A stretch of DNA of 64,000 nt from Streptomyces sp. NBC_00569 (GTDB lineage Bacteria; Actinomycetota; Actinomycetes; Streptomycetales; Streptomycetaceae), in assembly GCF_036345255.1 (NCBI RefSeq), contig NZ_CP107783.1, positions 1,364,001 to 1,428,000 on the forward strand, given 5' to 3'. A program made the translations under genes and the position numbers. Under the pieces are notes generated by a model. That model worked only from the letters and a program-made list of their open reading frames with translations, ran no database searches and was not told the DNA's origin. Positions 1-9,722 of this stretch are shown in pieces; position 1 is the first letter of the stretch, and every line of letters begins with the position of its first letter.

Positions 1-148
1 CTCGGAGTTATTCTGCTCATCATCGGGCTTCTGGCAGGCATCAGCATTTCTCTGGACCATCGGAGGCATCCTGGTGATCATCGGAGTTGTGCTGTGGATT
101 CTGGGGAGCGTCGGCCACGCAGTCGGCGGCCGACGGCCCTACTGGTGA
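1..148 (+). pseudogene. DUF6131-type small hydrophobic protein, frameshifted and cut by the window edge
   Basis: The translation begins as a hydrophobic run in frame 1 (LGVILLIIGLLAGISI) and then continues in another frame as LWTIGGILVIIGVVLWILG, ending with a GRRPYW-type tail and TGA at 146-148. One extra base near 50 accounts for the switch. The reconstructed product is a close relative of the intact 51-residue protein at 15278-15433, with the same two hydrophobic segments and the same GRRxYW end. Its start lies outside the window. It is either a pseudogene or a sequencing error. The family is short and membrane-embedded with no known biochemical role. Confidence 0.7.
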
Positions 149-260
149 TCCATCTCGAGATCAACTTCTGCCGCATGTGCGGTCTACGCCACGAGATCGA
201 TGGTGCAGGTTCCACGTGATGCCCGGTACTCGAGTCGCTCGTAGGCCGCAGGCTGCAACA
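149..260. other. Short spacer between DUF6131 pseudogene and gvpK
   Basis: No convincing gene is present. It lies between the plus-strand end of the DUF6131 remnant and the minus-strand end of the gas vesicle operon, so any terminators for the two would be here. No strong hairpin was seen. Confidence 0.4.
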
Positions 261-539
261 TCAGCTCCGCGGCAGCAAGGTTCCGAGTGGCCCGAGGTCG
301 AGGTTGAGATCCTCCGGCCGGACTCCGTGCTGCTCGCAGAGTTCTGCCATCCGCTGGTCGAGCAGCATCAGGGTGGTTCCGATCTCGTCAGCCTGCGCAT
401 CGCTGAGATCGCCTTGATCGACACGTCGAATTGCCTGCCGCTCCATCAATTGCCGGAGGAGCTCGACCACGGTGAGCACGAAGGCGACGAGGTCACGTCC
501 CACCTTGTCGGAGTCAAGATCAAGTCGAGATCCGGTCAC
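261..539 (-). CDS. gvpK: Gas vesicle protein GvpK
   Basis: This 92-residue protein has the GvpK core: a helical LVAFVLTVVELLRQLMERQA segment, then an RRVDQGDLSDAQADEIG region and an LNLDLGPLGTLLP end. GvpK is an accessory protein needed for gas vesicle assembly. A GTG start at 539 is chosen because it overlaps the gvpS stop in a GTGA coupling, and the homologous region begins right there. It is the last gene of the minus-strand operon. The upstream extension of the same open frame is a shadow of gvpS. Confidence 0.9.
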   Translation of the reverse strand: MTGSRLDLDSDKVGRDLVAFVLTVVELLRQLMERQAIRRVDQGDLSDAQADEIGTTLMLLDQRMAELCEQHGVRPEDLNLDLGPLGTLLPRS

Positions 540-766
540 AACGGGCCTCCGTCCGCCCAGGGCGCCGGAACGCGTTCGTTGACGGACGACAACAGAGCAT
601 GAAGCGACAGGCGCACCAGGGGAACGTCGGCGATAGCGATGACCAGGTCGCCGCTGATGACCACCCCGGTGGCCAGGAGTCGGTCCAACAGATCGACGAG
701 AGGCACCCCGATGGGGCCGTTTAGTGGCCCGGGGCTGTCCCAAGGCGCCACGTCGTCGTAGGTCAC
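536..766 (-). CDS. gvpS: Gas vesicle protein GvpS (GvpA/GvpJ family)
   Basis: A 76-residue GvpA-fold protein. Residues 20-60 carry the family pattern: VPLVDLLDRLLATGVVISGD, followed by a short variable strand and LSLHALLSSVNE. The GTG start at 766 sits three bases after the gvpL TAG. The stop overlaps the gvpK start by four bases. The family comprises minor shell or nucleation components. By order it matches gvpS of Streptomyces clusters, between gvpL and gvpK. Confidence 0.85.
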   Translation of the reverse strand: MTYDDVAPWDSPGPLNGPIGVPLVDLLDRLLATGVVISGDLVIAIADVPLVRLSLHALLSSVNERVPAPWADGGPL

Positions 767-769
767 GGT

Positions 770-1573
770 CTACACCTCACCAATAAACGAGTAGGGCACC
801 CACGGCCCCGACAGCTCGATCTCCACCCCGGTCCGTGCTCGCAACGACCGTGTCAGCAGGGCGAGTTCGTCGGCGCGCTGTTCGGCTACCAGATAGGTTG
901 CATTGAGGACCTGGATCCGCCGTTCCACGGAGAGCTGGGGGGCATGCGGTCGCAATCTGCGGGACGCCGTGGCGAGGAGACGGACTTCGGAATCTACCGT
1001 TTCGGCAGCCTGCAGCGCCTCGTCCTGGCTCTGGTCGCGACGTTCCTGCACACCTCGCTTGCGCTCCAGGTAAGCAAGGCCGGCGCCGGGTGCCGGTCGG
1101 GACCGGTCGGCCGGCGCGGCCCTACGGCTCGAATCGTCCGGTGGGCAGGGTGGCGCGTACACCTTTACGCCCCATTCGGCATGGTGCGCGATGCGCCTTA
1201 GTGCTGCATGAAAGCGGTCCGCCTCGTTGGTAAGGGCGTCCCTCGCCCGCTGTTCATCGTGGTACAGCGTCGCCAGCGGCAAGGGCACTGTAGGGCAGCA
1301 GGCGGCAGCCGCAGTAACGACGTCATGGTGGGCGCGTGCGTAACGTTCCAGCTCCCGCTGGTCGGACAGGCGTGCCTGCCAGGCCTCGTCGGTGAAGTCG
1401 CGAGCTCGGACCTTCTGGACGATCGCAGTCAGTGTCTCCATCGGCAGAATGCTCACGAGCGCCTCGTCGGCGACTCCTGGCAGCCCGACGAAGGCCGCCG
1501 GGTCCGGGTTCCGGCAAACCGCGAACACGTAGGTGGCGTGGGCGTCCGAATGCTCAGGGCCGCGCTCCGTCAT
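770..1573 (-). CDS. gvpL: Gas vesicle protein GvpL (GvpF/GvpL family)
   Basis: 267 residues. The protein has a GvpF/GvpL-type N-terminus (THATYVFAVCR-like) and the conserved end GVEIELSGPWVPYSFIGEV, which is diagnostic for the family. The ATG at 1573 is preceded by AAGGAG. Longer upstream reading in the same frame has no family similarity. The spacing from gvpJ is about 50 bases, the largest gap inside the operon core. GvpL is an accessory factor thought to interact with shell protein during nucleation. The middle portion is rich in Arg and Ala and more divergent. Confidence 0.88.
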   Translation of the reverse strand: MTERGPEHSDAHATYVFAVCRNPDPAAFVGLPGVADEALVSILPMETLTAIVQKVRARDFTDEAWQARLSDQRELERYARAHHDVVTAAAACCPTVPLPLATLYHDEQRARDALTNEADRFHAALRRIAHHAEWGVKVYAPPCPPDDSSRRAAPADRSRPAPGAGLAYLERKRGVQERRDQSQDEALQAAETVDSEVRLLATASRRLRPHAPQLSVERRIQVLNATYLVAEQRADELALLTRSLRARTGVEIELSGPWVPYSFIGEV

Positions 1574-1623
1574 GTGCCTCGGTTCTCCTTGATCCTTGCT
1601 GGACGGGGAATTTCGCTGCGGGG

Positions 1624-1960
1624 TCACTTGGGTCGCTGCTCGGGCGATTCGTCCTTCGTTTTGGATTCGAGCACCTCCAGACGTTCTCGCAACGCGCGAT
1701 TCTCGTCCTGCAGGGCGCTGCGGGAAGCGCGCGAGCTGAGTGCCGGATCGGTTTCCCACCAGTCGATTCCGGCCTTCTTCGCGGTATCTACGGAGGCCAC
1801 GAACAGTCGGATCCGGATGGTGAGCAGCTCGATGTCGAGGAGTTCGATCTTGATATCCCCGGCGATCACGATCCCTTTATCGAGAACACGTTCGAGGATG
1901 TCGGCGAGATTGGCGGTCTGCGGGCCGGATGCGGTATAGGACGTCTGCCGCAAGTCGACG

Positions 1961-1968
<8 letters not shown>
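1624..1968 (-). CDS. gvpJ: Gas vesicle protein GvpJ (GvpA family)
   Basis: 114 residues. The GvpA-like domain spans about residues 18-65 (LADILERVLDKGIVIAGD, then LLDIELLTIRIRLFVASVD). It is followed by a coiled-coil-prone C-terminal tail (ALQDENRALRERLEVLESK). The GTG start at 1968 overlaps the end of gvpZ by eight bases, which indicates translational coupling. GvpJ proteins are minor structural or nucleation components related to the main shell protein GvpA. The coiled-coil tail could mediate contacts with other Gvp proteins. Confidence 0.88.
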
Positions 1969-3019
<1,051 letters not shown>

Positions 3020-3025
3020 GGCTGA

Positions 3026-3901
3026 CTACCTCCGACGATCGGCGCGCTTGGATGCTGATCGCTTCGATGACGTCGTTTTCCTGGCCGCGCTCTTCTTGGC
3101 GGGTGCGGACTTCTTCGCCGCTGTCTTCTTGGCCGCGCTCTTCTTGGCGGGTGCGGACTTCTTCGCCGCTGTCTTCTTGGCCGCAGACTTCTTGGCGGGT
3201 GCGGACTTCTTCGCCGCCGTCTTCTTGGCCGCAGACTTCTTGGCGGGTGCGGACTTCTTCGCCGCCGTCTTCTTGGCCGCAGACTTCTGCGGCGCGGCTT
3301 TGGCTGCCCGACTCTTCTTCGCGCGGGCGGGTGCGGCCTTCTTGGATGTTGCTGCTGCGGATGCCCTGCGGCGCCGCTGCGGCCGCGCCTCCTCTTCAGG
3401 CTCTTCCTCCTCTTCCTCCTCTTCCTCCTCCTCCTCGTACTCGGCCTCCGGCTCTTCCTCTTCCTCGTCCTCTTCCTCGGCCTGGTCCTCTTCGTACTCG
3501 GCCTCCGGCTCGTCCTCTTCCTCGTACTCCGCGTCTTCCTCTTCCGGCGCGTACTCCTCCTCGTCCTCTTCCTCGTCCTCGTCCGCGATCTCGCCGAGCC
3601 GGGCCGTGCGATCGCTGATGGCGCCGGCAAGCGTGCTCATCCCGCGGTCGGCAGCGGCAGCCACTGCCTGACGCCCCGCTTGGAGGACTTCCCCTCGCAA
3701 CTGCTCCTGCAGATCAGCAAACTGGGGAATATCTCCCAACCTGCGCATCCCCTCGGCTGCAAGCTGGCGAGGGTCAAGACCGAACCTCCGGCCTGCCAGA
3801 TAGGTCGCAATGGACAGAGCCATGCGACCCTTCTTCGTTCGACCCAGTACATAGCCGCCCACTACAGCAGCAGCAAGCGCCACCTTTTCCTTTTCATTCA
3901 T
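3026..3901 (-). CDS. gvpY: Gas vesicle-associated GvpY with acidic stretch and histone H1-like repeat tail
   Basis: 291 residues in three parts. Residues 1-105 form a folded N-terminal part that opens [20 protein letters not shown], a hydrophobic start, followed by a mixed helical region. Residues 106-185 are a long Glu/Asp run. Residues 190-291 are an Ala/Lys-rich tail with four perfect-period [16 protein letters not shown] units, like eukaryotic histone H1 or actinobacterial HupB tails. The ATG start immediately precedes the hydrophobic segment. It sits between gvpG and gvpZ, as in other Streptomyces clusters. Function is unknown; the basic tail could bind polyanions such as DNA, or the acidic tails of its neighbours. 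Confidence 0.82.
   Translation of the reverse strand: MNEKEKVALAAAVVGGYVLGRTKKGRMALSIATYLAGRRFGLDPRQLAAEGMRRLGDIPQFADLQEQLRGEVLQAGRQAVAAAADRGMSTLAGAISDRTARLGEIADEDEEEDEEEYAPEEEDAEYEEEDEPEAEYEEDQAEEEDEEEEEPEAEYEEEEEEEEEEEEPEEEARPQRRRRASAAATSKKAAPARAKKSRAAKAAPQKSAAKKTAAKKSAPAKKSAAKKTAAKKSAPAKKSAAKKTAAKKSAPAKKSAAKKTAAKKSAPAKKSAARKTTSSKRSASKRADRRR
3093..3284. repeat. Four tandem 48-bp units inside gvpY
   Basis: Four head-to-tail 48-base copies start at 3093, 3141, 3189 and 3237. On the minus strand each encodes a 16-residue Lys/Ala/Pro unit. The copies are nearly identical: pairs 1-2 and 3-4 share the same small differences (GCTC versus GACT ends). This indicates recent expansion by slippage or recombination, so copy number may vary between strains. 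Confidence 0.9.
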
Positions 3902-3908
3902 GAGCCTG

Positions 3909-4163
3909 TCACCTTCGATCGTTCGGAGCGGGACCAACCCGTGTGGAATACAGTCGATCGAGCAGTCGTTCCTCTTCTCGTTCGAACTCCTCCAAGCTGA
4001 TGTCCCCGTCTTCAAGTTCGCGGTTCAGCAGAGCCAGCTGGGCGCGGAGCACTCCCGGGTCGTGCAGCTCTCGCTCAGCTGCGTCGCTGAGCTTTTCTGC
4101 CACCCAGATCACACCGCGGACCGGCGCAATGGGGAGTGTGAGAATTCCGGTGATCAGACCCAT
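3909..4163 (-). CDS. gvpG: Gas vesicle protein GvpG
   Basis: 84 residues opening [20 protein letters not shown], the typical GvpG N-terminus. A charged helix follows ([22 protein letters not shown]). ATG at 4163 lies one base beyond the gvpF stop, so translation is coupled. GvpG is a small accessory protein of gas vesicle assembly. The last residues are short and not conserved. Confidence 0.88.
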   Translation of the reverse strand: MGLITGILTLPIAPVRGVIWVAEKLSDAAERELHDPGVLRAQLALLNRELEDGDISLEEFEREEERLLDRLYSTRVGPAPNDRR

Positions 4164-4164
4164 G

Positions 4165-4914
4165 TCAGACTCCGACGGTCCGAACAGAAGTGCCTTCAGT
4201 GGAGACAAAGCTGTAGCAGGGCAGCGGGCCGGCAAGACGCAACTCGACGCGTTCACGGTGCGCCTCGGCGAATTGCTCTGCTGTGCTTCGGAAGCCGTCG
4301 CTGTCGCCACGGCTTACCAGGAACGACACGTTGAGCACGCATCCGTGGACCTCCGGTCCCGAGGCCACGGCACGCGCCTTGGACGTGAGCTCGCGCAGCA
4401 CTTGCCGACCGGCTGCGGCCGCCCTGCTTTCCAGAGCACTCGCGACGGCTTCGCCCAATCGGACGTTGGCTTCGTAGCCGGGCCTGTGGCGCGCCTCATC
4501 TCGCAGTCGGCGGACGTTCTTGTCCTCCTCAAGGAGGCTTCTCAGCGCATTCTGTGCCGGAAATGCCTTGACGTTGACCTCGACCCCGTCCGCGAGATGC
4601 TCGAGTACGGCCACGTGGTCCGCCTCGCAGGCTGCCAACTGATCGCGTACCGCCGCCTCGTCCGGTGCCACCATCCCAAATCGCATGGGAAGAACAGGGC
4701 CTCGGCCCGTGAGGCGCAGCAAAAGCTCCTGATGAGCCAAGAGGTCGCGTCGTCTAGCGCGGAGGTTCGCGGGCGCCTCGCTGACGACAGCGGCGACCCG
4801 GCCCTGCCGAATCACTCGCAGATGGGCGGCAGGGCTGCCTACCCCGCATGAGTCAGCCGGCAGCGGTCTTCCCGCCCGAATGATCGCGTATACGTATACC
4901 CCATCGGTTGTCAC
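4165..4914 (-). CDS. gvpF: Gas vesicle protein GvpF (GvpF/GvpL family)
   Basis: 249 residues covering the whole GvpF/GvpL family: N-terminal VYVYAIIRAGR, central GPVLPMRFGMV and C-terminal ELRLAGPLPCYSFV. GvpF is an accessory protein reported to interact with GvpA during nucleation. The GTG start at 4914 follows the gvpA TGA by three bases. No other in-frame start fits the family N-terminus. It is paralogous to gvpL in the same operon. Confidence 0.9.
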   Translation of the reverse strand: MTTDGVYVYAIIRAGRPLPADSCGVGSPAAHLRVIRQGRVAAVVSEAPANLRARRRDLLAHQELLLRLTGRGPVLPMRFGMVAPDEAAVRDQLAACEADHVAVLEHLADGVEVNVKAFPAQNALRSLLEEDKNVRRLRDEARHRPGYEANVRLGEAVASALESRAAAAGRQVLRELTSKARAVASGPEVHGCVLNVSFLVSRGDSDGFRSTAEQFAEAHRERVELRLAGPLPCYSFVSTEGTSVRTVGV

Positions 4915-4917
4915 GAC

Positions 4918-5382
4918 TCAGGCCTCCACCGGTCGTCGACGCGAACTGCCACGGGCTGGAGCACGCCGCTTCCGTGGCCGTTCCTGCTGCTCTGCTTCGT
5001 CGTCGTCCTGCTCGTCGGAGTCGTCGTCGTGGCCCCCGACTGCCTTGCGCACGGTGTCACCCACGGTCTCCGCGGCCTTGCGGACCTTCCGTTTGCCGAT
5101 GGACTTGGCGGCACTGCCGCTCAGCAGCTCAGGAACGGTGGTGCTGCCCGAGTCCCGTTCCAGGTCCAGCCGGTTGCAGGCCTCGGCGAACCGCAGGTAG
5201 GTGTCCACACTCGCGACAACGATGCGCGCGTCAATCTTGAGGATCTCGATGCCGACCAGGGAGACCCGAACGAACACGTCGATCACCATGCCCCGATCGA
5301 GGATGAGTTCGAGCACGTCGTACAACGTGCCGGCGCGTGGTGGGCACGCCACTACCTCATCGGAGTAGGTGGTCGCAGGCAT
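4918..5382 (-). CDS. gvpA: Major gas vesicle shell protein GvpA with charged C-terminal extension
   Basis: 154 residues. Residues 15-75 are the GvpA fold (TLYDVLELILDRGMVIDVFV, then VSLVGIEILKIDARIVVASVD), which forms the ribbed hydrophobic shell. The remaining part is a hydrophilic extension with an acidic stretch (HDDDSDEQDDDE) and an Arg-rich end. Streptomyces GvpA proteins are longer than the roughly 70-residue cyanobacterial form. The ATG at 5382 has GGAAGGA upstream; a start further upstream would overlap gvpO and lacks a ribosome site. It is the only full GvpA besides the GvpJ and GvpS paralogues. Confidence 0.9.
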   Translation of the reverse strand: MPATTYSDEVVACPPRAGTLYDVLELILDRGMVIDVFVRVSLVGIEILKIDARIVVASVDTYLRFAEACNRLDLERDSGSTTVPELLSGSAAKSIGKRKVRKAAETVGDTVRKAVGGHDDDSDEQDDDEAEQQERPRKRRAPARGSSRRRPVEA

Positions 5383-5414
5383 GGGGTGTCCTTCCGATTG
5401 TCGACAAACCAGGG

Positions 5415-5735
5415 TCACTCATCGGCGGATCCGCGCCGGTAGCGGCGGACCCTGCAGTACTCCATGAGTTCACCGTCCTGGTCGAGCTGCACCTCGTACG
5501 AGGCGAGAAGGCTCGTAGTGTCCGGAATCCGGGGCAGCTCAAGGACGTCCACGACGACGCACCAACCGTCATCGAGGCGCTTCACGGCCGATACGCCCTC
5601 CGTGGGATGGCTGATGAGCCCCTCCAGGCTCCGGCAGGCAGCCCGCGCGGCTTGGCCTGCTCCCCGCATGGGCGGTGAGCGGCGAGCGGCTGTCGTCGAG
5701 GACTTCCCGGCGCGCGGCCGACGTTCTTCTGCCAT
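5415..5735 (-). CDS. gvpO: Gas vesicle protein GvpO
   Basis: 106 residues from the ATG at 5735. The C-terminal half has the GvpO pattern: DGWCVVVDVLELPRIPDTTSLLASYEV, then ELMEYCRVRRYRRG (read as separate blocks). The N-terminus is basic. It is the first gene of the minus-strand operon, about 30 bases before gvpA, as in other Streptomyces gvp clusters. An upstream start at 5822 is possible but would add residues unlike the family, and no clear ribosome site distinguishes them. GvpO is an accessory or regulatory component in haloarchaea and actinobacteria. Confidence 0.82.
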   Translation of the reverse strand: MAEERRPRAGKSSTTAARRSPPMRGAGQAARAACRSLEGLISHPTEGVSAVKRLDDGWCVVVDVLELPRIPDTTSLLASYEVQLDQDGELMEYCRVRRYRRGSADE

Positions 5736-6138
5736 GAATACAAGTCTGACCAATGTCGGGCTTAGCGCACTTCGAGCGGAGCAGACGAGCGCACGCGTCG
5801 GATCGGGTTGCTCGCGCCTCAAGGCCCGTCACCTGCTGATCCGGGCATTTGGTGTGCGCTCGGCAAGCTATTGGCCACGTCAGCGTCCCCGGGGGCTGTT
5901 GACGTAATACCTGCTGGGCTTCTCACGCTTCCAGAGGATCCGGTCGTGGTTCCCATCTGAGACTGCAGGACGCTCACGCGGCTTGCCGGGCCGCGGCCAC
6001 CCCACGGTCGCGGCGGCAATCAACCTCTGGTCTGCGCGGAAGCAGCAGCGCGGAATCGCTGGCGGCGCCGCTGCGGCGGTTTGACGAAGGGCGACAGCGC
6101 GCACCGGACGCGGCTTGGTCTGCTGCAGTTGGGTACGG
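5736..6138. other. Upstream region of the gvp operon, no recognised gene
   Basis: This stretch must carry the gvp promoter, but no clear -10/-35 pair was identified. A minus-strand open frame at 5880-6104 ends in SDGNHDRILWKREKPSRYYVNSP, which looks protein-like but was not assigned to a family. It may be a fragment of a lost gene. Confidence 0.4.
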
Positions 6139-6580
6139 CTACACGGATGCGTGGTGGACCTCGACCACCGTGATGTCGACGGCGGTCACCACCATGCCCA
6201 GGATATGGCCGCAGGTGTCTGCTACCGAGCGGCGCACCAGTCCGACCGTCTCAGGCAAAGGGCGGTTCATTTCGGCGGTCAGGGGCATGCTCACGCGCAC
6301 ACCCGTGAAGAGGTCAGATCAGGCAAGGCGACAACTGACGGTAGTGACGCCGGGCACCTCGTCCGCTGCGCGCCGCAGCACGGCGGACGCGGCGCGCTCG
6401 GCTATCCGCAGGGCGCGCGTGGGGCCGCCGAAGGGCAGTGTCGATCCCGGCCACACCTGATCATGGATGATTTTGGTCATGACGCGGGCGATGAGGCACT
6501 GCGTGCTGGGAGGTTCCCGTTCCCGCAGAGTCTTCGTCGCTTTGTCCAGTGCCGGGTCTTCGACGGCGCGCTCCGTCGTG
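6139..6580 (-). pseudogene. Asp23/Gls24-like protein, disrupted paralogue of the gene at 18806-19489
   Basis: Blocks match the intact fusion at 18806-19489. ALDKATKTLRE, STQCLIARVM, TRALRIAERAASAVLRRAADEVPGV and RPLPETVGLVRRSV align with ALDTATQALRE, STQNLIARVM, TRTLQIAEHTAATVLRRAADAIPGV and RPLPETADLVRRSV. The frame carries one in-frame TGA at 6319-6321 and then runs on to a natural TAG at 6139. The N-terminal zinc-motif half is not recognisable. It is a pseudogene unless the TGA is a sequencing error. Confidence 0.78.
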
Positions 6581-6834
6581 CCTGGAAGACCGGGTCGGTG
6601 TAGGCATCCTTGGTGACGATCATGGTCTGCGACCAAGCCGGCGAGTCTACGCAGCAACCGCCGGTCGTCGTCCAGAGGTGTACCGCGAGCACCCTCTGCT
6701 TGAGGTGCCGCCGCAACCCAGCGCCGCTTCGGCAGCACAACATCCACCACAAGAGGCCGCACGTGTGGATCTCACCCCACAGGGCACCCGGTGCCACAGT
6801 AGTCACGCACGATGTCCACACGGAGTGGAATCCG

Positions 6835-7523
6835 ATGACCGCAGAGGCCAGTCAGCACCGGCCCCGTCACACCCGCCCCGCTTGCTCACGCCGCCCGGCG
6901 TGTACGCACCGCAGAGCGAAACGCAGATACTCGTCCGGGCGCTGTGCGGGTAGAACATAGGTCCCACCACCGGTGTGCTGGATCTGGGGACCGGCAGCGG
7001 AGCGCTCGCCGTCCAGGCCGCGCGCATGGGAGACTGTGTGACCGCTATCGACATCTCGTGGCGTGCTGTGTGGGCCGCGCGTCTCAACGCGCGCCTGTCA
7101 CGGCATCACGTCACCGTCCGCCGCGGAGACCTGACCAGCGGGCTCCAAGGTCGCTCATACGACATCATCGTCAGTAATCCGCCGTACGTGCCCTGCCCTT
7201 CGGTCAGCCTGCCGCGTCGTGGCAAGGCACGCTCGTGGGACGCGGGACCCGACGGACGCGCCTTGGTGGACCGTATCTGTGACGCCGCCCCCGCAGCCTT
7301 GCGGCCGAGCGGAGTCCTGCTGCTGGTGCAGTCGGCACTGTCCGGCACCGAGGCCACGCTCGAGCGGCTCGCCGGCACAGGACTCCACCCCGCCGTCGTC
7401 GACCGAGCCCGCATCCCCTTCGGCCCGGTCCTGCGCTCCCGGACGGCGTGGCTGCGCCGCCGAGGACTCGTGGGCGAGGAGAGCTGGGAAGAGCTGGTGG
7501 TCATCCGTGCCGAAAAGTTCTGA
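6835..7523 (+). pseudogene. HemK2/MTQ2-type protein methyltransferase, N-terminus broken
   Basis: From about 6972 the product is a class I SAM methyltransferase: VLDLGTGSGALAVQAA, then the NPPY active motif (IIVSNPPYVP). NPPY is characteristic of enzymes that methylate amide nitrogens such as glutamine. The expected N-terminal block LLTPPGVYAPQSET is encoded just upstream in the same frame but is separated by an in-frame TAG at about 6951. The likely original ATG at 6835 is in another frame, so at least two lesions exist. A shortened protein starting at about 6972-6975 could still be made. It overlaps the next gene. Confidence 0.72.
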
Positions 7524-7749
7524 ACGCGCACGCCACATCACCGTCGACCCTGACGGCCCCTTGCCGGTGGAGGGCCCCGTAGAAGTAGTAGTTGACGACG
7601 GCGCCGTATTCGTCTCGCAACGCTTCACCGTCGCAATCTGCACGTGCCGGCGAAGCCGTAACTACCCGTGGTGCGACACCAGCCACCGGCGCCGCACGAA
7701 ACCCCAGACCGACCACGCACCCCCGCCCGCATCGGACTCCGAGGCCTGA
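7507..7749 (+). CDS. CDGSH-type iron-sulfur protein
   Basis: 80 residues. The motif C-x-C-x8-C-x3-H appears as Cys45, Cys47, Cys56 and His60 (CTCRRSRNYPWCDTSH). This is the three-Cys/one-His [2Fe-2S] ligand set of mitoNEET-like proteins. The GTG start at 7507 lies inside the end of the methyltransferase, indicating translational coupling. Such proteins are small redox or cluster-transfer proteins. Here it sits between an MTQ2-like methyltransferase and a heme-oxygenase-like redox enzyme. It is the only undamaged member of the trio. Confidence 0.85.
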   Translation: MPKSSERARHITVDPDGPLPVEGPVEVVVDDGAVFVSQRFTVAICTCRRSRNYPWCDTSHRRRTKPQTDHAPPPASDSEA

Positions 7750-7763
7750 GGAAGGACCCCCTC

Positions 7764-8776
7764 ATGCATCCGGACGGCCAGGAGCCACGCGGTCGCAGCC
7801 CCCCACTCCCCCAGCCCCGGGGCGAATTGTCGACCACAGTCCTCAAAGCGCTCGGCGGCGCCGCCACGGCGCCACTGCCGCTCGCATTGCCGCGCACTGT
7901 CGACCCATACGGAGACGATCTCCAGCTCGCTCTATACGTTCTCTACGAGCTGCACTACCAGGGCTTCGACGGCGTCAGCGACGAAACGAGTGGAATCCGG
8001 AGCTGCTCGCCCTGCGCGGTCTGCTCGAACAGCGCTTCCTCGACGCGCTGCGCACGGACGTGCCGCCACGGACCGATGCCGACGAGGCCCTTGCCCCGCT
8101 TCTGGTGGAGCCCGTCCGTCACGACGAGTCGAGCGTCAGCCACTACCTGCAGAGGGACGGCACGTTGGAGCAGCTCAGGAAGTACGCGGCCGTGCGCTCC
8201 CTCTATCACCTCAAGGAAGCCGACCCCCACGCCTGGGTCCTCCCCCGTCTGTACGGTCGCGCCAAAGCCGCCATGGTGGCCGTTGAGTTCGACGAGTTCG
8301 GCGCGGGACACCCGGAGGGCATCCACGCCCAGCTCTTCGCCGACCTCATGGCGGACCTCGGCCTGCACACCGCCTACGGGCACTATGTCGAAACGGCTCC
8401 AGCGGAAGCCCTGGCCACCGTCAACGTCATGTCTCTGTTCGGCCTCCACCGTGCTCTGCGCGGAGCCCTGGTGGGGCACTTCGCCGCTGTCGAAGTAACG
8501 TCGCCCCCGAGATCGCGGCGACTGGCCTCGGCCCTGCGGCGTACCGGCGCGGGACCGGCCGCGGCCCGCTTCTACGACGAGCACGTGGAGGCCGACGCGG
8601 TCCACGAACAGGTAGTGCGTCGCGATGTCATCGGCGGGCTGCGAGCAAGCGAACCCACGCTCGAGCCAGACATCGCCTTCGGTGTCCAAGCCACCGTGCT
8701 CCTGGAAGAACACCTCGGACGACAGCTCTTGGGAGCCTGGCGCGACCAGCGCAGCGCGCTACGCGCGCCGTTGTAG
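7764..8776 (+). pseudogene. Iron-containing redox enzyme (heme-oxygenase-like fold), frameshifted
   Basis: ATG at 7764 begins a frame encoding LSTTVLKALGGAA, then DLQLALYVLYELHYQGFDGVSD. The homologous continuation ELLALRGLLEQRFLDAL and the rest, including YGHYVETAPAEALATVNVMS and a stop at 8776, is in another frame. The switch is near 7975-7990 and needs one lost base or two added. Without it the gene would encode about 335 residues, a normal length for iron-containing redox enzymes with a heme-oxygenase-like fold. Metal ligand His and Glu residues are present in the second part (EFDEFGAGHPEGIH, YGHYVE). Confidence 0.75.
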
Positions 8777-8779
8777 CAG

Positions 8780-9722
8780 CTGACCCTGCGCCTGCCGAAG
8801 ATAGGACCGGTTCTGGCTGGCCGCCCTCTCCGGCCTGAAATCCCGTCGCCGCCGGCGCGAGATCTTCCCCGTCACGCCTGGCACGCTGCTGGCCCGGCAT
8901 CGCAGGTTCATCGCGGCGGAGTGGGACCACAGCGCCCGGCGCACCGCACAGGACGCCCGCCGCCCATACCAGGGCGGCGCTCAAGAAGCCGATCCTGCAG
9001 CTCGCTCAAAAGAACGCACAGTGGGGCACAGGCGGGTCCACGGCGAGCTGACCCCACTCGGGCACCCAATCGCCGCGTCCACGGTCTGGGAGATCCTGCA
9101 CGATGCGGGCATCGACCCGCCCCGCGCCATACCGGCCCGACCTGGAGAGAGTCCCTCACCAACCAGGCCCAGGGCATCAACGCCGTCGACATCTTCCATC
9201 TCGACACCGCCGTCGGACACAGGCAGTACCCGACGGCGTTCCTCGAACACCGCACCAGGCGCCTGCACATCACCGGCGTCACCGCACACTCCGCCCGCGA
9301 ATGGGCGGTGCAGCAGGCCCGGAACGTTGCCCCCGACCTGGGCACACGCATGGAGTTCCTGCGCTTCCTGCTGCGTGACCGCGACGGCAAGTACGGGCAG
9401 ACCTCCAACGCCGTCTTCCAGGCCGAGGGGATGGAGATCCTCAAGAGCGCGCCCCAGACCCCTCGCCCACTAGGAGCGGGTGATCGGCAGCATCCGGCGC
9501 GAGGTCCTCGACCATGTCCTCACCACAAACAAAGCCCACGCCCGACAGGTCCTGGCCGCCTACGAACAGCACTACAACAAGCACCGCCCCCACCGGACCC
9601 GCAACCAACTACCGCCAGGCGCGGACCAACAGCCCATCGCCGTGCACGCACTCGAAGGCCGCAGACTCCTGCGCACCCGCGTCCTTGGCAGCGTCATCAA
9701 CGAGTACCACTATGCCGCTTGA
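8780..9722 (+). mobile_element. Degenerate DDE-integrase transposase (multiple frameshifts)
   Basis: Transposase blocks in changing frames appear in the right order. They are FPVTPGTLLARHRRFIAAEW, GHRRVHGELTPLGHPIAAST, DIFHLDTAVGHRQYPTAFLE, RLHITGVTAHSAREWAVQQA, FLLRDRDGKYG, PQTPR, and ERVIGSIRREVLDHVL with YEQHYNKHRPHRTRNQLPPG. The first Asp (LDTAV), second Asp (DRDGKY) and Glu (ERVIG) of the DDE triad can be placed, but no single frame spans them and a few residues before the Glu are deleted. No terminal repeats were found. The element is dead. Confidence 0.8.

Noticed and set aside
3093..3284. Regular 48-bp repeats considered as a CRISPR-like array
   Set aside because: Units are head to tail with no spacers, lie in frame inside gvpY and encode a repeated peptide.
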